A stretch of 10,446 nt of DNA from Clostridiales bacterium. GTDB taxonomy: Bacteria; Bacillota; Clostridia; Christensenellales; Borkfalkiaceae. This document shows, piece by piece, positions 5,850 through 10,446 of this stretch. The stretch spans positions 1 through 10,446 of the forward strand of contig SVIK01000052.1 of NCBI GenBank assembly GCA_015069525.1. The letters are read 5' to 3'. Within the stretch, counting starts at the first letter, position 1. Each line of letters starts with the position of its first letter. Both the position numbers and the translations under genes were made by a program. The notes under the pieces are model-generated. The model did not search any database, was not told the DNA's origin, and worked only from the letters and a program-made list of their open reading frames with translations.

Positions 5850-7658
5850 ATGGCAAAACCCAGTTCAAGGTTGAGAAATTTTTGTATAATCGCGCATATA
5901 GACCACGGCAAAAGTACGCTTGCGGATAGACTTATCGAGCGTACGGGACAAGTGTCGGATAGGGACATGGAAGAACAGCTTCTCGATAGCATGGATATCG
6001 AACGGGAGCGTGGCATTACCATTAAGCTTACTCCTGTGCGCATGTACTATACGTCGAAGGACGGACAAGAGTACGAGTATAATTTGATTGATACCCCAGG
6101 GCACGTGGACTTTACGTATGAGGTGAGCCGTTCGCTTGCTGCCTGCGAGGGGGCGATTTTGGTTGTAGACGCAACGCAAGGGGTAGAGGCGCAAACGCTT
6201 GCCAACGTGTATCTTGCTTTGGAAAACAATTTGGAAATTTTACCCGTTATCAATAAAATTGATTTGCCAAGTGCGCGTGTGGACGAGGCGAAAAAAGAAA
6301 TAGAAGAAATTATCGGGCTAGACGCAGAGGGTATCCCTTGCGTTTCGGCAAAAGAAGGCACGAATATCGAGGATTTGTTGGAGGCGATTAAGGATTATTT
6401 CCCCGCTCCGCAAGGGGATACGGAAGCGCCGTTGAAAGCGCTTATTTTCGATAGCTATTACGATAATTATAAGGGCGTTATATTGTTCGTCCGTATTATG
6501 GACGGCGAAGTGAAGGTGGGGGATAAAATTAAGACGTTTTTGTCTTCTACCGTATACGACGTGACGGAGGTGGGCGCGTTTGCCCCTAACCTTTTCCCCA
6601 AAGCCGTATTGAAAGCGGGCGAGGTAGGCTATATTGCGGCGTCGATTAAATCGATTCAAGACGTGGCGGTGGGCGATACCGTCACCAACGCGCTTTGCCC
6701 TGCGAAAGAACCGCTCCCTGGGTATAAGAAGGTACAACCCGTCGTCTTTTGCGGGATTTATCCGCTGGACGGGAGCAAGTTTAACGATTTGAAAGAAGCG
6801 ATACTCAAACTGCAACTCAACGACGCGTCGCTTATATTCGAGCCGGATAACTCGGTTGCGCTCGGCTTTGGGTTTAGATGCGGGTTCTTGGGGCTTTTGC
6901 ATATGGAAATTATCCAAGAGCGCATTGAAAGGGAATTCAATTTAGATATCATTACTACCGCGCCGTCGGTAAGCTATCTCGTGCATAAGACGAACGGAGA
7001 GGAGTTTTTCGTGGATAATCCCACGCACTTGCCCGACCCGTCCGATATCGACTACATGGAAGAACCGATTGTGAAAGCGGAAATTTATACGCCCCCCGAT
7101 TATATGGGCGCGATTATGGATTTGTGCAAGGAAAAACGCGGTATCTTTAAGAATATGACCTACGTGGACGAAAAGCGCGTAAAGCTGGAATACACGTTGC
7201 CTCTTAACGAAATCGTGTACGACTTTTTCGACGGCTTGAAATCGCGTACCAAAGGGTATGCAAGCTTTGATTACGAAATTGCGGGATATCAACGCTCTAA
7301 GCTTGTAAAATTGGATATTTTACTCAACGGGGAAATTTGCGACGCACTCTCTACGATTGTCTTTGAGGGGCGTGCGTACGAGCGGGGCAGAACGCTTTGC
7401 GAAAACCTCAAAGAAGCGATACCCCGTCAGCTTTTCGAAATCCCCGTACAGGCGGCTGTGGGCGGAAAAATTATCGCGCGTGAAACGGTGAAAGCGGTGA
7501 GAAAGGACGTCCTTGCTAAATGCTACGGCGGGGATATTACGCGTAAGAGAAAGCTCCTTGAAAAGCAAAAAGAGGGGAAGAAGCGTATGCGTAAGGTGGG
7601 CTCTGTTGACGTGCCGAGCGAAGTGTTTATGGAAATCCTTAAAACGAATAAAGATTAA
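5850..7658 (+). CDS. lepA: Elongation factor 4 LepA
   Basis: LepA (EF4) is a translational GTPase that binds the ribosome. It has been linked to back-translocation and to initiation or 30S assembly, and its exact physiological role is debated. The 602-residue length matches the family. The G domain has AHIDHGKST (15-23), DTPGH (81-85) and NKID (135-138). EF-G-like domains follow. The LepA-specific C-terminal domain is recognised by CYGGDITRKRKLL from residue 558 and by SVDVPSEVF close to the end. The ATG has AAAGAGGA (5838-5845) just upstream and lies 20 nt after the LysR gene. The lepA-hemW order that follows is common in Bacillota. Confidence 0.97.
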   Translation: MAKPSSRLRNFCIIAHIDHGKSTLADRLIERTGQVSDRDMEEQLLDSMDIERERGITIKLTPVRMYYTSKDGQEYEYNLIDTPGHVDFTYEVSRSLAACEGAILVVDATQGVEAQTLANVYLALENNLEILPVINKIDLPSARVDEAKKEIEEIIGLDAEGIPCVSAKEGTNIEDLLEAIKDYFPAPQGDTEAPLKALIFDSYYDNYKGVILFVRIMDGEVKVGDKIKTFLSSTVYDVTEVGAFAPNLFPKAVLKAGEVGYIAASIKSIQDVAVGDTVTNALCPAKEPLPGYKKVQPVVFCGIYPLDGSKFNDLKEAILKLQLNDASLIFEPDNSVALGFGFRCGFLGLLHMEIIQERIEREFNLDIITTAPSVSYLVHKTNGEEFFVDNPTHLPDPSDIDYMEEPIVKAEIYTPPDYMGAIMDLCKEKRGIFKNMTYVDEKRVKLEYTLPLNEIVYDFFDGLKSRTKGYASFDYEIAGYQRSKLVKLDILLNGEICDALSTIVFEGRAYERGRTLCENLKEAIPRQLFEIPVQAAVGGKIIARETVKAVRKDVLAKCYGGDITRKRKLLEKQKEGKKRMRKVGSVDVPSEVFMEILKTNKD

Positions 7659-7688
7659 AATACGCCTAATAAAGGCAAAGGAACGATT

Positions 7689-8807
7689 ATGGCAGGAATT
7701 TACGTGCATATACCTTTTTGCAGACATAAGTGCAGTTATTGCGATTTTACCTCCTTTCCCGATAAAATCGAGTATGCGGAAGCGTATATGGCTTGTTTGT
7801 ACAAGGAATTGAAAATGCGGGGGGAAGAGCTCAAAGATTACGAATTCGATACCGTATATTTCGGCGGGGGTACGCCCTCGTATATCCCTCCCAAGCTTAT
7901 TTTGGGGGCGATGAACCAAATTAAAAAATGCTTCCGCTTGAAGGAAGACGCAGAAGTGACGTTGGAGCTTAACCCCGGCACGATTGGGGAAAAGAAAGTG
8001 GAAACGTATTTGCAGGCGGGGGTAAACCGTTTTTCTATCGGCTTGCAAACGGCAATCGACGAACAACTTGCCGATTTGGGACGTATCCACAACGCCCGCG
8101 ATTACGTGTATGCAACCAAGCTTTTACAAGGGCAAAATTTTAGCACGGACGTTATGCTTGGGCTTAAAAATCAAACGAAAGAGGACGTGAGAAAGACGAT
8201 AGAGCTTGCGGTTAGTTGCGGTTCGAAACACATATCCATGTACGCGCTCACCGTAGAGGACGGCACGCCGATTTATACCGATTATCTCAACGGCGAATTG
8301 CCCGATAGCGACGAAGTGGCGGAAATGTACGAGTTTGGTAGAAAGCTCTTGGAAGAAAAGGGATATAAGCGCTACGAGGTGTCCAATTTTGCGCTGGAAG
8401 GGTTTGAAAGCAAACACAACCTCAATTATTGGAAGCGTGGGGAATATATCGGCGTAGGCGTTTCGGCAAGCTCGTTTATGCGCGGAAAACGCTTTACCAA
8501 CACGTTCGATTTGGATGAGTATATGAAATGCGTTATTTCAGGATTCTATCCCGCGGTGACGAGCGAGGACGTGAGCGTGGAGGACGCAAAATTTGAATTC
8601 GTTATGTTGGCGCTCCGTACAAAATACGGTGTGAATATGCAAGAATACAAGGAAAAGTTTGGCACGTCGCTTGGGGAGGATTTTCCCAATGCTTTGAAAA
8701 AGACGGTGAAGTATTTGGAACTCGATAAGGATAATTTGAAAATCAAGGACGAGTTTTTATACGTACAAAACAGCATATTAGTCTACTTTATGGAAGAGGA
8801 AAGATGA
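7689..8807 (+). CDS. hemW: Radical SAM haem chaperone HemW
   Basis: HemW is a radical SAM protein that binds haem and is thought to deliver it to haem enzymes. It was long misannotated as oxygen-independent coproporphyrinogen III oxidase. The protein has 372 residues. Cys11, Cys15 and Cys18 in the IPFCRHKCSYCDF context form the CX3CX2C iron-sulfur site. The fourth cysteine of true HemN (CX3CX2CXC) is absent, with Phe at that place. GGGTPS (59-64) is the SAM-binding motif, and HNLNYW (243-248) matches the HNXXYW haem-binding motif that marks HemW. The ATG has AAAGGA 6 nt upstream and follows lepA by 30 nt. The stop overlaps the next gene's ATG by 4 nt, implying translational coupling. Confidence 0.94.
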   Translation: MAGIYVHIPFCRHKCSYCDFTSFPDKIEYAEAYMACLYKELKMRGEELKDYEFDTVYFGGGTPSYIPPKLILGAMNQIKKCFRLKEDAEVTLELNPGTIGEKKVETYLQAGVNRFSIGLQTAIDEQLADLGRIHNARDYVYATKLLQGQNFSTDVMLGLKNQTKEDVRKTIELAVSCGSKHISMYALTVEDGTPIYTDYLNGELPDSDEVAEMYEFGRKLLEEKGYKRYEVSNFALEGFESKHNLNYWKRGEYIGVGVSASSFMRGKRFTNTFDLDEYMKCVISGFYPAVTSEDVSVEDAKFEFVMLALRTKYGVNMQEYKEKFGTSLGEDFPNALKKTVKYLELDKDNLKIKDEFLYVQNSILVYFMEEER

Positions 8808-9535
8808 GGATTTTAATTATTCGCCACGGCGACCCCGATTATAAAAACGATACCTTGACGGAAAAGGGGAAAAGAGAAGCGGAACTGCTTGCGAAACGTT
8901 TACAAAATGAGAATATCGACGGCTTTTATTCCTCTCCGTTGGGCAGGGCAAAGGATACTTGTCTTTGCGTTGCGCGGGCGATGGGCAAAGAGGCGGACGT
9001 TGTGGTTAAGGATTGGTTAAAGGAATTTAATCATCCGTTGACGCTTGCAAACGGCAGGGAAAGGCATATCCCTTGGGATATGTTGCCTACCGAGTGGACG
9101 GACAACGAAAAAATGTACGATTACAAGAATTGGCATCGTCAAAAATGCTACCGCAAGGCAGGCATGAAAAAGGCGTACGACGAGGTTGTAAAGGGCTTGG
9201 ACGAGCTCATTGCGCAGTACGGCTACGTTCGCGAGGGGAGTAGGTATCGCGTGGACGAGGCAAACACCAAGACGATAGCGCTCTTTTGTCATTTCGGCTT
9301 GGAAATGGTGCTTCTATCAAGGCTTTGCAATCTTTCGCCCATTTCCCTTTGGCATCATTTTACCGCGCTTACTTCGTCTATGACGACGCTTTATAGCGAG
9401 GAGAGAAGAAAGGGCGTGGGCATATTCCGTTGCGCGGGGTTTGGCGATATCGGGCATTTGTACGAGGGCGGAGAAAAGCCTTCTTTCTCGGCACGGTTTT
9501 GTGAAGTATTCGATAGCGAAGACAGACACGATTAA
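8804..9535 (+). CDS. Histidine phosphatase family protein
   Basis: This is a member of the phosphoglycerate-mutase-like histidine phosphatase superfamily, with 243 residues. The N-terminus has the RHG motif: Arg7, catalytic His8 and Gly9 in LIIRHGDPDY. SSPLGRAKDT (43-52) supplies a second phosphate-binding Arg48, Glu74 (LKEF) is a likely proton donor, and His163 in ALFCHFG is the expected second histidine. The catalytic set therefore looks complete and the enzyme should be active. The substrate is unknown; sugar phosphates, nucleotides and cobalamin intermediates are all possible in this family. The ATG overlaps the hemW stop (ATGA) with GAAGAGGA just before it. The next gene, 11 nt downstream, is a Nudix hydrolase, which makes a role in nucleotide metabolism worth considering. 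Confidence 0.87.
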   Translation: MRILIIRHGDPDYKNDTLTEKGKREAELLAKRLQNENIDGFYSSPLGRAKDTCLCVARAMGKEADVVVKDWLKEFNHPLTLANGRERHIPWDMLPTEWTDNEKMYDYKNWHRQKCYRKAGMKKAYDEVVKGLDELIAQYGYVREGSRYRVDEANTKTIALFCHFGLEMVLLSRLCNLSPISLWHHFTALTSSMTTLYSEERRKGVGIFRCAGFGDIGHLYEGGEKPSFSARFCEVFDSEDRHD

Positions 9536-9546
9536 ACGAGGTTGTT

Positions 9547-9948
9547 ATGAAAAAACATTTGGAAGTGGCGGGTGGATTGCTCTTTGAGAGGGGCAAGGTA
9601 TTCGCTGTAAAAAGGGGGGATTCCCCCTATCCCTATCTTGCGCATAAATACGAGTTCCCCGGAGGAAAAATAGAAGAAGGGGAGCGCGCGGAAGATACGG
9701 TGAAAAGAGAACTGAAAGAAGAACTCGACATGGACGTGCACGTGGGCGGTTTGTACGCTTGTGAAGCGTTCGAATATCCCGATTTTACCATTAGACTTTG
9801 GGTGTACGAGTGCGAGAGGAAATCTTCTTTTGAAATCAAGGAACACGAGGCATATGCGTGGATTGCACCCAAGGATTTGGACGAAAAGGATTGGGCGCCT
9901 GCGGATGCGGAAATTATACGCGCTATGAAAAGAGTGTTTGGCGAATAA
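9547..9948 (+). CDS. Nudix hydrolase, MutT-like
   Basis: This is a small Nudix pyrophosphohydrolase of 133 residues. Such enzymes cleave nucleoside diphosphates linked to another group, often damaged dNTPs such as 8-oxo-dGTP, or CTP derivatives. The Nudix box starts at Gly40 in FPGGKIEEGE, with Glu46 and then REL-K-EE (54-59), giving all the metal-binding glutamates. The usual Gly near the end of the box is Asp61. The short length, the start EVAGGLLF and the FPGGK-type box are typical of the MutT / 8-oxo-dGTP diphosphatase and CTP pyrophosphohydrolase group. Substrate choice is not readable. The ATG follows GAGGT (9538-9542). It lies 11 nt after the phosphatase and 12 nt before the next gene, so all three are probably co-transcribed. 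Confidence 0.9.
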   Translation: MKKHLEVAGGLLFERGKVFAVKRGDSPYPYLAHKYEFPGGKIEEGERAEDTVKRELKEELDMDVHVGGLYACEAFEYPDFTIRLWVYECERKSSFEIKEHEAYAWIAPKDLDEKDWAPADAEIIRAMKRVFGE

Positions 9949-9960
9949 GGCGGTGAAAAT

Positions 9961-10446
9961 ATGACGGCAACAGAGGCAAGAATAGCGATTTACGGCGCGG
10001 GGGCAATGGGTACGGTGCTCGGTTCGCTTTTGACGCTCGGCGGATTGAAAAACGTAGAGCTGATTACGAGGAACAAAGCGCACGTAGACGGCTTAAACGA
10101 ACGTGGCGCAAGGATAAAATGCACGGCGGAAAATAACGAGATAGTAGTCAAAGTGTGCGCCAAAACGCCCGAAGAAATGTCGGGGAAATACGACGTCGTC
10201 TTCTTGATGACGAAGCAAAAAAGTAATGCGGAAATTTTGCAGTTCTTATCTCCGTTTTTACACGAGGAAAGCGTTGTTTGTACGACGCAAAACGGTTTGC
10301 CCGAAGCGTCGGTGGCGGAAGCGGTAGGCACGCACAGGACGTACGGGGGCGTGGCTTCGTTTGGCGCGACGTTCGTAGGAGATGGGAGGGTGGAACTCAC
10401 CTCTAAAACGGATGGCATGCGTATGCAGGTATCGGGATATCAAAAC
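9961..10446 (+). CDS. panE: 2-dehydropantoate 2-reductase (PanE/ApbA family), 3' end outside window
   Basis: This gene is cut by the window end; 162 codons are open with no stop. The family reduces ketopantoate to pantoate with NADPH in pantothenate and coenzyme A synthesis. The N-terminal Rossmann fold has IAIYGAGAMG with the GxGxxG glycines 12, 14 and 17. Arg37 in ELITRN is placed to bind the NADP phosphate. Lys85 (LMTKQKSN) and Gln110-Asn111-Gly112 (TTQNGL) match conserved family positions and keep the 26-residue spacing of Lys72 and Asn98 in E. coli PanE. The catalytic lysine of the C-terminal domain lies beyond the window. The ATG follows AAGGCGGTG. Paralogues of this fold with other 2-keto-acid substrates exist, so the pantothenate role is likely but not proven. 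Confidence 0.8.
   Translation, partial: MTATEARIAIYGAGAMGTVLGSLLTLGGLKNVELITRNKAHVDGLNERGARIKCTAENNEIVVKVCAKTPEEMSGKYDVVFLMTKQKSNAEILQFLSPFLHEESVVCTTQNGLPEASVAEAVGTHRTYGGVASFGATFVGDGRVELTSKTDGMRMQVSGYQN

Noticed and set aside
6318..6917. 199-codon minus-strand open frame within lepA
   Set aside because: It is antisense to conserved lepA coding sequence and its Arg-rich product resembles a mirror-frame artefact.
7664..7676. Small inverted repeat GCCT-AATAA-AGGC between lepA and hemW
   Set aside because: A 4-bp stem with no T-run is too weak for a terminator and sits next to the hemW ribosome site.
7320..8090. 256-codon minus-strand open frame across the lepA-hemW junction
   Set aside because: It is long but antisense to two highly conserved genes. 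The product is Phe/Arg/His-rich with no domain and no promoter seen.
9613..9628. AGGGGG-GATT-CCCCCT hairpin inside the Nudix gene
   Set aside because: The 6-bp stem is perfect but lies in codons for an ordinary RGDSPYP stretch and has no following T-run, so chance is the simplest explanation.

Overview
The window is a gene-dense stretch of a bacterial chromosome with every supported gene on the + strand. The gene content and order suggest a Bacillota (Firmicutes), probably a clostridial lineage. The evidence is an energy-coupling factor (ECF) transporter pair directly followed by truA, the lepA-hemW pair, purine-rich Shine-Dalgarno sites, and a membrane-protein family common in clostridial genomes. 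The species cannot be named from the sequence. No rRNA, tRNA, CRISPR array, insertion sequence, phage gene or attachment site was seen. No intergenic gap exceeds about 165 bases.

Region 1 (1-3466) is the tail of one transcription unit: ecfA2 (5' end outside the window), ecfT, truA, and a four-helix membrane protein of unknown function with a Gly/Tyr/Pro/Asn-rich tail. Gaps are -8, 7 and 12 nt, so these genes are very likely co-transcribed. A strong intrinsic terminator (3426-3466) ends the unit. EcfA2 and EcfT form part of the energising module that drives vitamin or metal uptake through separate substrate-binding S proteins. TruA makes pseudouridines at tRNA positions 38-40.

Region 2 (3489-10446) starts with a clear sigma-70-type promoter with an extended -10. 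It continues through mnmE, a LysR-type regulator, lepA, hemW, a histidine phosphatase, a Nudix hydrolase and the start of a ketopantoate-reductase-like gene cut by the window end. Gaps are 20, 20, 30, -4, 11 and 12 nt, with no terminator visible between genes, so this looks like one long operon. It mixes tRNA wobble-uridine modification (MnmE), ribosome function (LepA), haem trafficking (HemW), a possible nucleotide-clean-up pair (Nudix plus phosphatase) and possibly pantothenate synthesis.

Most of this is conserved housekeeping DNA and I see no clear undescribed system. Points worth a second look are: the uncharacterised membrane protein after truA, where many Bacillota carry rplM-rpsI; a lysine-rich insertion in EcfA2; a LysR gene inside a translation-related operon; the Nudix/histidine-phosphatase neighbours, which resemble a split mycobacterial MutT1; and a palindrome over the mnmE -10 box.
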